From NCBI RefSeq assembly GCF_014203735.1, contig NZ_JACHJQ010000009.1:248001-312000 (forward strand): a stretch of 64,000 nt of DNA, in the 5' to 3' direction. The DNA is from Actinophytocola algeriensis. Lineage in GTDB: Bacteria > Actinomycetota > Actinomycetes > Mycobacteriales > Pseudonocardiaceae. Every line of letters begins with the position of its first letter. The first letter of the stretch is position 1. Of the stretch, positions 25,938 through 41,603 are shown piece by piece. Under the pieces are notes generated by a model. It had not been told where the DNA came from. It saw nothing but the letters and a program-made list of their open reading frames with translations, and ran no database searches. Both the position numbers and the translations under genes were made by a program.

Positions 25938-26543
25938 ATGTCTGGAGTGTCCGTGAAGTCAGCGGTGGAACCCGAGGTGGAACCCGTGACGGAGACCGAG
26001 GCGGAGGAGTCCGCCGAGCGCGAGAGCAGGCTCCCGCAGGTACTGCTCACGGCGGCCGTGGCGCTGGTGGTCGCCGCCGCGGCGGTCGCCGGGTGGTTCG
26101 GCGTCGCGTGGTTCAACGCGGCGAACGACGACTCGCTCGAGTACTCGCGGGTCCGGGACGAGGTGAACCGCGTCGGCCAGGCCGCGGTGGTCACGATGAA
26201 CACCCTGGACTACCGCAAGGTGGACGCGGGCCTGAAGGACTGGGAGACCGCCACCACGGGCCCGTTGCACGACGAGGTGGTCAAGGGCAAGGCGACCAGC
26301 CGCGACGCGATCGTGGCCGCCGAGTCGGTCACCAAGGCGACGGTCCTGTCGTCCGCGGTCTCGGAGCTGGACGACCGCGCGGGCCAGGCCTCGGTGCTGG
26401 TGGCGTTGAAGGTGAACGTCACGGTCAAGGGCGAGGAGCCGAAGGACAAGTTCATGCGGCTCGCGGCCAAACTCCAGCGCACCGACGACGGCTGGAAGCT
26501 GTACGAGATCGGTCAGGTCCCGTACCTGCAGCCGGGTCAGTAA
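25938..26543 (+). CDS. Mce-associated membrane protein, first
   Basis: 201 residues from ATG 25938, 1 base after mceF. An acidic N-terminus is followed by one membrane helix (LLTAAVALVVAAAAVAGWFG), then an outer domain with YSRVRDEVNRVGQAAVVTMNTLDYRKVDAGL and DGWKLYEIGQVPYL. This is the Mas (Mce-associated) family fold, NTF2-like, thought to stabilise the importer. It ends 12 bases before the second copy. Confidence 0.85.
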   Translation: MSGVSVKSAVEPEVEPVTETEAEESAERESRLPQVLLTAAVALVVAAAAVAGWFGVAWFNAANDDSLEYSRVRDEVNRVGQAAVVTMNTLDYRKVDAGLKDWETATTGPLHDEVVKGKATSRDAIVAAESVTKATVLSSAVSELDDRAGQASVLVALKVNVTVKGEEPKDKFMRLAAKLQRTDDGWKLYEIGQVPYLQPGQ

Positions 26544-26555
26544 GGGGAGAACGAC

Positions 26556-27668
26556 GTGCCACCGCACCGCCGCCGCCCGAACCCGAGCGCGGGACAGACA
26601 CCTCCGGTCCGCCGCCGCAAGGTCGCCGGGCTGGGCAACCGCCCCGGCCACCCCGAGAGCGCGGCCGAGCAGACCACCGAACAGCCCAAGATCCCCGCCG
26701 AGCCGGAGACCACCGAGCCGGAGCGGGAGAACGAGAGCGTCTCCGGCGTGCTGGACGGCGTACTGGGCCAGCCCCCGGCCCGCCGCACCGAGACCGACGC
26801 CGCCGAGGCAGACGCCGCCGAGACCGACGGTGTGGACGCCGAGGACGAGACCGACATCGAGGCCCTTCGCGCCGCGGCGGCCGCGGCCGAGCCACCGCCG
26901 GTCACCAAAGACGGCGAGGACGGCGAGGACGGCGAGGACGGCGAAGCCGAGGCCAGGCCCACCCGCACACCCCGCACCGTCCCGGCCGCGGGCAGCCGTC
27001 CGGCAGGCAAGCGCCGCTCGACCGGCAAGGCCCGCCCCGACAACCTGGCCAGCGCCGAGAGCGACGCGGGCACCGAGCGCAGGTCCCGGTTCGCACGCCT
27101 GGACGACCGCCCGGCCCGCACCAAGGACCAGCGCCAGATCTCCGTCGCGGTCGTCCTGGCCGTGGTGGCCGTCGTGCTGGGTGCGCTGGCGGTGTTCTTC
27201 CGCGGCCAGACCGACGACCTGACCAGCGGCGACCCCAACACGGCCCTCACCGACTCCGCCGCGACGAGCCAGGTCAAGGGCCAGCTCACGAACGCCATCA
27301 AGCAGACGTTCAGCTACAACTACACCGACCTGGACTCGACCGAGAAGGCCGTCAAGGAGAACCTGGTCGGCAAGGCCCTGTGCGAGTACAACCTGCTGTT
27401 CGGCGAGGTCAAGGAGTACGCCCCCCAGCAGAAGATCGTCCTGGACACCACGGTCCGCGAACTGGCCCTGGTCCGCATCGACGGCGAACGAGCGGAGGCC
27501 CTGGTCTACATCGACCAGCTGTCCACCCGCGTGGACGTGAACAAGACCGTCGCGGTGGGCGGCCAGTTCTCGGTGCACGCAGCCAAGCAGGGCGACCACT
27601 GGAAGATCACCGAGTTCGACATGTTCGGCCAGCCCCTCTTCAACGGCAAACCAGCCCCGAAGTGCTGA
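26556..27668 (+). CDS. Mce-associated membrane protein, second, with long disordered N-terminus
   Basis: 370 residues from GTG 26556 with AGGGGAG upstream. Residues 1-185 are charged, Pro/Glu-rich and likely disordered. A membrane helix follows (ISVAVVLAVVAVVLGALAVF), then an outer domain with QTFSYNYTDLDSTEKAVKENL and HWKITEFDMFG that parallels the first Mas protein. It is the last gene of the operon. Confidence 0.82.
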   Translation: MPPHRRRPNPSAGQTPPVRRRKVAGLGNRPGHPESAAEQTTEQPKIPAEPETTEPERENESVSGVLDGVLGQPPARRTETDAAEADAAETDGVDAEDETDIEALRAAAAAAEPPPVTKDGEDGEDGEDGEAEARPTRTPRTVPAAGSRPAGKRRSTGKARPDNLASAESDAGTERRSRFARLDDRPARTKDQRQISVAVVLAVVAVVLGALAVFFRGQTDDLTSGDPNTALTDSAATSQVKGQLTNAIKQTFSYNYTDLDSTEKAVKENLVGKALCEYNLLFGEVKEYAPQQKIVLDTTVRELALVRIDGERAEALVYIDQLSTRVDVNKTVAVGGQFSVHAAKQGDHWKITEFDMFGQPLFNGKPAPKC

Positions 27669-28141
27669 GGCGCGGGCACGGCACCGGACAGGTCCCGAAC
27701 GCGCCGGAAGGGCCGAGCGCGGCCTGGGCAAACCCAAGATCAAGGTGACGTTGCGCACACTTCCAGAATGCTCGCCACGCCCGATCGGGAGATCGTCATC
27801 CCTCCCGGCCCCGACCCGGCGCCGACCCCGGCTCACCAGCGCTCACCTGCTGATCCATCCTTCGGACAGCGCCGGCATCCGACCTGAACAAGCCGTGAGA
27901 ACATGGCGCGGCATCTTGACTCAGGGCCACGTCGGGGTCACGCTATTCCCCAAGCACGCCTTCAGCGGGAGGATGGTTGAGCGCGGGTGTAGACAGTCGC
28001 CGACTCTTTGGCTAGACTGCCCCTTTGCGCTGCCCAATTTCGCATGCCCTAAGCTGTTGGGCACGACCGCACCCCTGAACGGCCCCGTATGCAGTTGCTG
28101 ACGAGGCTGCTCAACCGCACATAGTCCTGGAAGGACGCATC
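27669..28141. other. 473-base rpoB upstream region
   Basis: No gene is supported: the longest frame has no family features. The region ends with the rpoB promoter listed below and a leader of about 110 bases. No clear terminator hairpin for the Mce operon was found here. It is less GC-rich toward 28000, as expected for a strong promoter region. Confidence 0.6.
27990..28018 (+). promoter_or_regulatory. rpoBC promoter
   Basis: TAGACA (27990-27995), a 17-base spacer and TAGACT (28013-28018) form a good housekeeping sigma promoter. The distance to the rpoB start is about 120 bases. Confidence 0.65.
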
Positions 28142-31636
<3,495 letters not shown>

Positions 31637-31730
31637 CTGAGTGAGCGCGGGCGCGGCGAACCAGCCGCGCCCGCCGCCCTCGCTCCCCAAGAACTACAAG
31701 GCTTGAACCAACAAAAGGGGAAGACCCGAC

Positions 31731-35630
<3,900 letters not shown>

Positions 35631-35643
35631 ACCTGACACACGA

Positions 35644-35675
35644 AGGAGCCCCCGGCCACCAGGCCGGGGGCTCCT
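35644..35675 (+). terminator. rpoBC terminator
   Basis: AGGAGCCCCCGGCC (35644-35657) pairs with GGCCGGGGGCTCCT (35662-35675) around ACCA and is followed by TTCGTTT. It is the strongest hairpin with a T-rich tail in the window. Confidence 0.95.
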
Positions 35676-35752
35676 TTCGTTTGCCGGAACGCCTTGGCAG
35701 CAAAGGGACACGGCGGCTGCCCTCGGCGCCGGGTCGCTCGCAAGCTGGTGGC

Positions 35753-36049
35753 ATGACCGGGTTCCACATGGTGCCGGACGTGGTGTCCGCCGCCGTGACG
35801 GCGTTGTCGGACCAGGGCAAGCACCGGGACACGGGGTGGCAGGGCTGCAAGTCGGCGATCGCGGGCAACGAGGGCGGCATCGGTCCCGACCCGCTCGGGC
35901 AGGCCTTCCGCGCGATCTACGGCCGGCTCTCGCCGGCGCTGCGCGAAGGCGCCGACCGGGTGCCGGGGCTGATCATGGACGTCGCGGGCAGGGATGCGCG
36001 CAGCGTCGGCGACTACGTCGGCTCCGACGCGGTGGCAGGCCCCGCCTAG
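35753..36049 (+). CDS. Small helical protein, WXG100/ESX-like
   Basis: 98 residues from ATG 35753. The start MTGFHMVPDVVSAAVTALSD and the later segment GPDPLGQAFRAIYGRLSPAL resemble small type VII secretion-associated proteins of Pseudonocardiales, which begin with a short MxGF-x-V-P-D motif and form a helical hairpin. A canonical WXG turn is not obvious (GWQGC is near residue 28). The reading frame resumes straight after its TAG with an SseB-like segment. Confidence 0.45.
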   Translation: MTGFHMVPDVVSAAVTALSDQGKHRDTGWQGCKSAIAGNEGGIGPDPLGQAFRAIYGRLSPALREGADRVPGLIMDVAGRDARSVGDYVGSDAVAGPA

Positions 36050-36277
36050 AAGCCCGGCTCGTCGGAGCTGTACGTGACGCGGACCGAGGCGGGTGAGACG
36101 GTGCTGCAGGCGTTCACATCCGACGCGGCGCTGCCCTCGGGCTGGTCGACCTGGCAGCGGGCCACGGGCCGGGAGCTCGCCGGGGTGCTGGCAGGCAAGC
36201 GGCTCCAGCTGAACCCGGGCAGCGCGGTCACCGCCACCATCCCGGGCGACGACGTGGCCGCGCGCGTACGGGGGTAG
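36050..36277 (+). pseudogene. SseB-domain remnant
   Basis: Reading from 36050 in the same frame as the preceding gene gives SSELYVTRTEAGETVLQAF then TSDAALPSGW, GRELAGVLAGKRLQLNPGSA and IPGDDVAARV. The order F-T-S, G-R-L, L-N-P-G-S and I-P-x-x-x-V-A is that of the SseB domain (PF07179-type), often found beside ESX genes. The N-terminal helix of the domain is absent and no good start exists (GTG 36074 would cut the first strand). It may be a truncated gene, or the tail of an original fusion with the preceding gene broken by TAG. A minus-strand frame with the same third positions is judged less likely. Confidence 0.5.
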
Positions 36278-36381
36278 CCGGGCCCGCCGATCGTCGTGGG
36301 ACACATGGCGGGACTTGATCGGCGAAGCGGGGCATTTGTCCGTTGAGCCGTTGACACCGCCGATGTCACACCGTGATCTTC

Positions 36382-36419
36382 GGGGACGCCACCTACCCCT
36401 GCATGAGAGGTGCGTCCCC
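36382..36419 (+). promoter_or_regulatory. Hairpin enclosing the ribosome binding site of the first M15 peptidase
   Basis: GGGGACGCCACC (36382-36393) can pair with GGTGCGTCCCC (36409-36419), with one bulged C. The loop contains GAGAGG, and the 3' arm ends at the base before the start codon. If it forms in mRNA, it would hide or present the start. Confidence 0.5.
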
Positions 36420-37172
36420 ATGAAAGCCTTCCTGGCCGTCCTCACCGGACTGGCCGCCGCACTGGCCGTGTTCGTGGTTCCCGCGTCCGCCGATCCCGGC
36501 CCCGTGACGCCTGCCGACGTCGAGGCCGCCGACGGTTGCTACACGTGGAACCGCACGTTGTCCGAGGGGGCGTCCGGTGAGGACGTCCGCCAGCTGCAGA
36601 TCCGCGTCGCCGGCTACCCGGGCTACGGCGGGGTGCTCGGCCTCGACGGTGCGTTCGGCCCGGCCACGAAGGCCGCGGTGACCCGCTTCCAGCAGGCTTA
36701 CGGCCTGGCCGCCGACGGTGTCGCCGGGCCTGCCACGTTCGGCAAGATCTACGAGCTGCAGGACGACGACTGCACGCCGGTCAACTTCACCTACGCCGAG
36801 CTGAACCGCTGCAACGGCGACTGGTCGGGCGGCAACGTCTCGGCGGGCCAGGCGAGGGCCAACGCGTTGGTGTCCATGTGGAAGCTGCAGGCCATGCGGC
36901 ACGCGATGGGCGACCGGCCGATCACCGTGAACGGCGGTTTCCGCAGCGTCGCCTGCAACAACGCCGTCGGCGGCGCCCCGGCGAGCCGCCATCTCTACGG
37001 TGACGCGGTCGACCTCGGCGCAGGCTCGCAGGGCTTCTGCGCGCTGGCGCAGCAGGCCCGCAACCACGGTTTCGCGGAGATCCTCGGCCCCGGCTACCCG
37101 GGCCACGACGACCACACCCACGTCGCCGCGCGCTCCGGCCAGTTCTGGTCGGCGCCGAGCTGCGGCATGTGA
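36420..37172 (+). CDS. Secreted peptidoglycan-binding M15 peptidase (D-Ala carboxypeptidase type), copy 1
   Basis: 250 residues from ATG 36420. A signal peptide (LAVLTGLAAALAVFVVPASA) precedes a PG_binding_1 domain (GEDVRQLQIRVAGYPGYGG, then GAFGPATKAAVTRFQQAYGL). The C-terminal M15_3 domain has NGGFRSVACNN, the zinc motif SRHLYGDAVDL (His and Asp) and HDDHTHV (third ligand). Enzymes of this type cut D-Ala-D-Ala or related crosslinks in the wall; the exact bond is unknown. Cys near 40, 119 and 132 may pair outside the cell. Tandem paralogue follows at 37402. Confidence 0.88.
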   Translation: MKAFLAVLTGLAAALAVFVVPASADPGPVTPADVEAADGCYTWNRTLSEGASGEDVRQLQIRVAGYPGYGGVLGLDGAFGPATKAAVTRFQQAYGLAADGVAGPATFGKIYELQDDDCTPVNFTYAELNRCNGDWSGGNVSAGQARANALVSMWKLQAMRHAMGDRPITVNGGFRSVACNNAVGGAPASRHLYGDAVDLGAGSQGFCALAQQARNHGFAEILGPGYPGHDDHTHVAARSGQFWSAPSCGM

Positions 37173-37186
37173 CGACGAACCGGCCG

Positions 37187-37221
37187 GTGACCCCGCCACC
37201 CCGCACGGGTGGCGGGGTCAC
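37187..37221 (+). terminator. Terminator after first M15 peptidase
   Basis: GTGACCCCGCCACCC (37187-37201) pairs perfectly with GGGTGGCGGGGTCAC (37207-37221), five-base loop. Confidence 0.9.
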
Positions 37222-37401
37222 GCTGTGTGAAGGCGCGTGCGGGCCGGGGCTTAGCCCGTCAAGAGTCCGTTCGTTAGGCCGACCGGCCCGGTGAGATACG
37301 ACCGAAATACGGTTTCGTGTCGTGATTCATTGACCAAACCATGATCCTCAGACAGTCTCCGAAGGTCACCTTTTCACCCTGCCCCGAAAGGTGTTCCTCT
37401 C

Positions 37402-38157
37402 ATGATGCGAAAAATTCTGTTCGCACTGCTGGCGACTTTCCTCACCGTGACCGGCGTGGCGACGGCCGCGTCGGCCGACCCCGGCCCGGTCACGGCCCAG
37501 GACGTCCAGGCCGCGGACGGCTGTTACACCTGGAACCGCACGCTCTCCGAGGGTGCGTCCGGTGAGGACGTCCGCCAGCTCCAGATCCGCGTCTCGGGCT
37601 ACCCGGGCTACGGCGCGGTGCTGGCGCTGGACGGTGCGTTCGGCCCGGCCACGCGGTCCGCGGTCGTCCGCTTCCAGCAGGCCTACGGCCTCGCCGCCGA
37701 CGGCGTCGCGGGCCCGGCGACCTTCAGCAAGATCTACTCGCTGCAGGACGACGACTGCACCCCCATCCACTTCACCTACGCCGAGCTGAACCGCTGCAAC
37801 AGCGACTGGTCGGGCGGCATGGTCTCGGCGTCCACCGCCAAGGCCAACGCCCGCGTCACCATGTGGAAGCTCGAGGCCCTGCGCCACGCGCTCGGTGACC
37901 GCCCGCTCGTCGTCAACAGCGGCTTCCGCAGCGTCGCGTGCAACAACGCGGCGGGTGGCTCCTCGACCAGCCGCCACATGTACGGCGACGCCGCCGACCT
38001 CGGCGCCGGCTCCCAGGGCTTCTGCACGATCGCCAAGCAGGCCCGCAACCACGGCTTCACCGAGATCCTCGGCCCCGGCTACCCCGACCACAACGACCAC
38101 GTCCACGTGGCGCTGCGGTCGAACCGGTTCTGGTCCGCCCCGAACTGCGGGATCTGA
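37402..38157 (+). CDS. Secreted peptidoglycan-binding M15 peptidase, copy 2
   Basis: 251 residues from ATG 37402 (a second ATG is the next codon). It parallels copy 1 throughout: signal peptide ILFALLATFLTVTGVATAAS, PG_binding_1 domain with identical GEDVRQLQIRV, and M15_3 domain with NSGFRSVACNN, SRHMYGDAADL and HNDHVHV. Identity looks near 80 percent, so this is a tandem duplication. The promoter region differs: it has its own 229-base upstream gap with a CGAAA-TACGG-TTTCG inverted repeat near 37304-37318. It is transcribed separately after the terminator of copy 1. Confidence 0.88.
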   Translation: MMRKILFALLATFLTVTGVATAASADPGPVTAQDVQAADGCYTWNRTLSEGASGEDVRQLQIRVSGYPGYGAVLALDGAFGPATRSAVVRFQQAYGLAADGVAGPATFSKIYSLQDDDCTPIHFTYAELNRCNSDWSGGMVSASTAKANARVTMWKLEALRHALGDRPLVVNSGFRSVACNNAAGGSSTSRHMYGDAADLGAGSQGFCTIAKQARNHGFTEILGPGYPDHNDHVHVALRSNRFWSAPNCGI

Positions 38158-38226
38158 AGTACTGCTTGACGAACGATGAAGGAACCGTTGCTGGTGCCGG
38201 GCCCGCGTCTCGCCCAAGCTGACGCC

Positions 38227-38739
38227 ATGGAACCCGACACCAAGGACTGGACTTGGGTCCTGGACCGTCCGTGCCCCGAGTGCGGGCTCGACACCAGCAC
38301 GTTCGACCACGACGACATACCCGCCATGCTCCGCGCGAACGCGGTGGCGTGGCGGGACGTCCTCGCCCGCCACGACGTCGGCACCAGGCCGGACCCGGAC
38401 ACGTGGTCACCGCTCGAGTACGCCGCCCACGTGCGCGACACGTGCCGCGTCTACACCGAACGCCTCCGCCTGATGCTCACACAGGACGGTCCCGCCTACC
38501 CGAACTGGGACCAGGACGCGACCGCCGTGGCGGACCGCTACGGCGAGCAGGACCCGGCCACCGTCGCCGACGAGCTGACCGCGGCCGCGAACCTGCTGGC
38601 CGACCGCTTCGCCGAGGTGTCCAGCGACCAGTGGCAGCGCACCGGCATCCGCAGCGACGGCGCCCACTTCACCGTGGACACCTTCGCCCGCTACTTCATC
38701 CACGACCCGCTCCACCACCTGCACGACGTGCACCGTTAG
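38227..38739 (+). CDS. DinB-like four-helix protein
   Basis: 170 residues from ATG 38227 (MEPDTKDWTWVLDRPCPECG), the start favoured for this family; ATG 38176 would add 17 unusual residues. A CPECG motif lies near residue 17. The DinB-type segments are DTWSPLEYAAHVRDTCRVYT with a metal-ligand-like His, and a C-terminal YFIHDPLHHLHDVHR with several His. Members are putative metal- and thiol-dependent enzymes, related to mycothiol-dependent maleylpyruvate isomerase-like proteins. Substrate unknown. Confidence 0.8.
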   Translation: MEPDTKDWTWVLDRPCPECGLDTSTFDHDDIPAMLRANAVAWRDVLARHDVGTRPDPDTWSPLEYAAHVRDTCRVYTERLRLMLTQDGPAYPNWDQDATAVADRYGEQDPATVADELTAAANLLADRFAEVSSDQWQRTGIRSDGAHFTVDTFARYFIHDPLHHLHDVHR

Positions 38740-39461
38740 GCACGCGGCTCCCAGCGGAAGGCGCGGTGGAACACGAAGCCCGCCACCGCGAGCCAGAGCA
38801 CCGTCGACGCCAGGTCCAGCGGCACCACCGGCACGTCCGCGACGGTGGCGCCCGCCGACCAGCCACGCGCCACCAGGTCCGCGGGGCCCGCGATCGGCAT
38901 CGCGAGTCCCAGCGCCGCCACCGCCGGATCGTTCGACGACGTGAGGAACGTGCTCGCCACCGCGGCCAGCAGCACCGGCGTGCCGGTCACCTGGGTCGCC
39001 TCCACGCTCCTGCTGAGACAGGCGGTCGCGACCCCGGCCGCGGTCGCGACCGCCACGCTCAGCAGCACGCCCGCGACGACCGCCGCCGGATCACCGGGCG
39101 CGGGCGCACCGGTCGCGATGCAGAACACCAGGAACGCCACCGTCTGCGCGAGCCCCACCGCCACGACCGGCAGCAGCACCCCGCCGAGGACCGCCGCGTC
39201 GGACAGCTCCGTGGTGCGCAGCCGCTTCAGCACCCGCGACTGGCGGCGCGAGGTGAACACCGTGACGCTCACCAGGAACACCGACATCATCATCAGCAGC
39301 GCGACGTGCGTCGACAGCAGCCGGCCCCACTCGGCGGTGCTGCCGGGGCGTTCCCCGAACAGCACGAGCGCGGCCAGCCCGACCGGCACCACGACGACCG
39401 AGAACGCCGTGATCCGCCTGCGCAGCAGCAACCGGAGCTCCACGAGGGAAAGCTGGAGCAT
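38736..39461 (-). CDS. ABC-2 type exporter permease
   Basis: 241 residues from ATG 39461; GTG 39464 is one codon upstream. Six hydrophobic segments are visible, from ITAFSVVVVPVGLAALVLFG through LLMMMSVFLVSVTVFTSRRQ to STVLWLAVAGFVFHRAF. The RRQSRVLKRLRTTELSDA loop is typical of ABC-2 permeases. It overlaps the ATPase stop and overlaps the DinB-like gene by 4 bases at its own end. With the ATPase it forms a drug or lipid exporter. Confidence 0.87.
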   Translation of the reverse strand: MLQLSLVELRLLLRRRITAFSVVVVPVGLAALVLFGERPGSTAEWGRLLSTHVALLMMMSVFLVSVTVFTSRRQSRVLKRLRTTELSDAAVLGGVLLPVVAVGLAQTVAFLVFCIATGAPAPGDPAAVVAGVLLSVAVATAAGVATACLSRSVEATQVTGTPVLLAAVASTFLTSSNDPAVAALGLAMPIAGPADLVARGWSAGATVADVPVVPLDLASTVLWLAVAGFVFHRAFRWEPRA

Positions 39462-40360
39462 CACGCCGCCCCCATCCTGGCCGAGGCGAGCTCGAGGAAG
39501 ACCTCTTCCAGCGAGGCCTGCGTCGCGTTGAGACCGTCGAGCCGCAGCCCGTGCCGGTCCGCCCACACCAGCAGCGCGTGCAGGTCGTCCTGCAGCGCCT
39601 CCGTCTCGACGGCCAGCGCCCGGCCGTCGAGGTCGACCGTGCCGGAAACCGCGGGCAGCGCGGGAAAACCCGGGGGCAGTGTGGCCGTGATCCGCGCGGG
39701 CCGGGACGACAGCACCGCCGACAGCGTCCCCGCGACCCGCACCCGCCCGGCGTGCATGATCGCCACCCGGTCCGCGAGCGCCTCCGCCTCCTCGAGGTAA
39801 TGGGTGGTCATGAGCACGGTCGTGCCGGTCGCCGCCAGGTCCTCGACGAGCGCCCAGACGCGTTGCCGCGACTCGGGATCCAGGCCCGCGGTCATCTCGT
39901 CGAGCACCACCAGCCGAGGGCGGCCCCAGACCGCGAGCGCCACGTCGAGCCGCCGCCGTTCGCCACCTGACAGCCGTTCGGCCTGCACGTCCGCGCGGTG
40001 CGCGAGCGCCAGCCGGTCCATCAGCTCGGCGGGGGAGTCCTTCCTGCTGGACAGGCGCTGCCACAGCGACAGGGTCTCCGCCACCGTCAGCTCGCCGATC
40101 AGCCCGGACTCCTGCGGCAGCACCCCCATCGACGGGGCCAGTGCCGCCCGCTCCGTGCGCGGGTCGCGCCCCAGCACCCGCACGGTCCCCTCGGCGGGCC
40201 GCAGGAAGCCCTCGACGACCTCCAGCGTCGTCGTCTTCCCCGCGCCGTTCGTGCCGAGCAGCGCGAACACCTCGCCCTCGGCGACGGTGAAGCCGACGTC
40301 GTCGACCGCGACCACGTCCCCGTAGACGTGCGTCAGGCCGGTCACCTCTATCGCGTTCAT
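39461..40360 (-). CDS. ABC exporter ATPase (drug-resistance type, CcmA-like)
   Basis: 299 residues from ATG 40360 (MNAIEVTGLTHVYG); an upstream frame to 40411 has no family match. Walker A GTNGAGKTTT, Q-loop VLPQESGL, signature LSGGERRRLDVAL, Walker B LVVLDEMTAGLDP and the switch TTHYLEEAEALADRV. The C-terminal domain is of the multidrug or LnrL type. It and the permease lie divergent from a DesK-like kinase pair; this arrangement is known for linearmycin-type and bacitracin-type resistance exporters. Confidence 0.9.
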   Translation of the reverse strand: MNAIEVTGLTHVYGDVVAVDDVGFTVAEGEVFALLGTNGAGKTTTLEVVEGFLRPAEGTVRVLGRDPRTERAALAPSMGVLPQESGLIGELTVAETLSLWQRLSSRKDSPAELMDRLALAHRADVQAERLSGGERRRLDVALAVWGRPRLVVLDEMTAGLDPESRQRVWALVEDLAATGTTVLMTTHYLEEAEALADRVAIMHAGRVRVAGTLSAVLSSRPARITATLPPGFPALPAVSGTVDLDGRALAVETEALQDDLHALLVWADRHGLRLDGLNATQASLEEVFLELASARMGAA

Positions 40361-40420
40361 GCCGCACACCGTGCCCGGCCAGCGGATCTCCGCAGTAGTG
40401 CCCGCGTGCACCGGCTCGCG

Positions 40421-40454
40421 TGACAGCTGTCCGCGAGCGAGGTGACAGCTGTCA
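40421..40454. promoter_or_regulatory. Paired 12-bp palindromic operators between exporter and kinase genes
   Basis: TGACAGCTGTCC (40421-40432) and the perfect palindrome TGACAGCTGTCA (40443-40454) are spaced 22 bases centre to centre, two helical turns. They lie just upstream of a -10-like TACGGT (40461-40466) and the kinase start, in the only gap between divergent genes. They are the best candidate sites for the adjacent response regulator. Confidence 0.6.
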
Positions 40455-40472
40455 TTCCGCTACGGTCGCCCC

Positions 40473-41603
40473 GTGCCAGAACGCGATGCGCTCGCCTCGC
40501 TGCACCGCTACACGCGGCTGACGCTGCTCGCGACGGTGCCGATCATCGGCCTCGCGCCGTTGCTGGTCGCGTTCGGCGACTTCGAGCGGTGGGACCGGTT
40601 CGTCCCACTGGTCGTCGCCGTGGCCGTGTTGCTGGTGGTGCACTGGCGGCGGGTGGCCCGGGCCATCGAGGCGCCCACCGAGGTCCTGCCGTGGCGGCCG
40701 TCGGCCGTGACGCTGGTGCTGTCGTTCGCGGTGTACGGCTACGCGTACACCTACGGCGACGCCGGCAACACGTGGTGGATGTTCCTGCCGTCGGCGCCGC
40801 TGGCCGAGCTGCAGTTCGGCCGGAAGACCTCGGCCGCGCTGCGGCTGTCCGCACCATTCGTCCTGTTCGCCTGCGTCCTGGCGGTGGCGCTGGCCGAGGT
40901 CGTGCCGCCGGACACGGAGGGGAGCCCGGTCGCGACCGGGCTCGTCGCCGCCGTCGTGATGCTCGTGCTGCCGTTCGGTGAGCTGGTGGCGCTGCGGCAG
41001 TGGCGGATCGCGGTCGAGCTGGACCAGGCGCGCCGCACCGCGGCCGAGCTCGGCGCGACCCGCGAGCGGCTGCGGTTCACCGAGGACCTGCACGACATCC
41101 TCGGCCACGCGCTGGAGGTGGTGTCGCTGAAGGCCGAGCTGGCGGCCCGCCTTGGCACGGCCGCCCCCGAGCGCGCGCAGGCGGAGATGGCCGAGGTGCA
41201 GCGGCTGGCGCGGGGCGCCCTGCGTGACGTCCGCGCACTGGCCAGGGGACAGCGGCCGCTGCGGCTCGACGCGGAGCTCACCGGTGCGCGCACCCTGCTT
41301 ACGTCGGCGGGCATCGAGTGCGAGGTGGACGGGGCCGCGACCGGCGGCGAGCACAGCGAACTGCTCGGCCGGGTGCTGCGCGAGGCGGTGACGAACCTGT
41401 TGCGTCACGCGGACACCCGCCACTGCCGGATCACCGTGCGCCCGTCCGCGCTGACCGTCGTCAACGACGGCGCGGCCGCCGCGACGGCGGGGGAGGGCAC
41501 CGGCCTGGCCGCTCTGTCGCGCCGGGTCACCGAGGCTGGCGGCACCTTCCTGGCTGGCCCCGGCGAGACACCGGGCACGTTCGTGGTGGAGGCGGCGCTG
41601 TGA
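40473..41603 (+). CDS. Sensor histidine kinase, NarL/DesK type
   Basis: 376 residues from GTG 40473. About five membrane helices fill the first 180 residues. The HisKA_3 motif TEDLHDILGHALEVVSLKAE puts the phospho-acceptor at His207. The ATP-binding domain has LREAVTNLLRHA (N-box) and GEGTGLAALSRRVTEAGG. It phosphorylates the next gene product; the four-base overlap (GTGA) implies coupling. The signal is probably membrane- or envelope-borne. The start lies only about 7 bases from the likely -10, so the transcript may be nearly leaderless. Confidence 0.9.
   Translation: MPERDALASLHRYTRLTLLATVPIIGLAPLLVAFGDFERWDRFVPLVVAVAVLLVVHWRRVARAIEAPTEVLPWRPSAVTLVLSFAVYGYAYTYGDAGNTWWMFLPSAPLAELQFGRKTSAALRLSAPFVLFACVLAVALAEVVPPDTEGSPVATGLVAAVVMLVLPFGELVALRQWRIAVELDQARRTAAELGATRERLRFTEDLHDILGHALEVVSLKAELAARLGTAAPERAQAEMAEVQRLARGALRDVRALARGQRPLRLDAELTGARTLLTSAGIECEVDGAATGGEHSELLGRVLREAVTNLLRHADTRHCRITVRPSALTVVNDGAAAATAGEGTGLAALSRRVTEAGGTFLAGPGETPGTFVVEAAL

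Noticed and set aside
27745-28101. 118-codon frame upstream of rpoB
   Set aside because: Overlaps the rpoB promoter and leader and has no protein-family features.
36046-36369. Minus-strand frame ending in YSSDEPGF opposite the SseB-like segment
   Set aside because: It shares third codon positions with the plus frame, so GC bias cannot decide; but it lacks a signal peptide or start, while the plus frame matches the SseB motif order. Kept only as a weak alternative.
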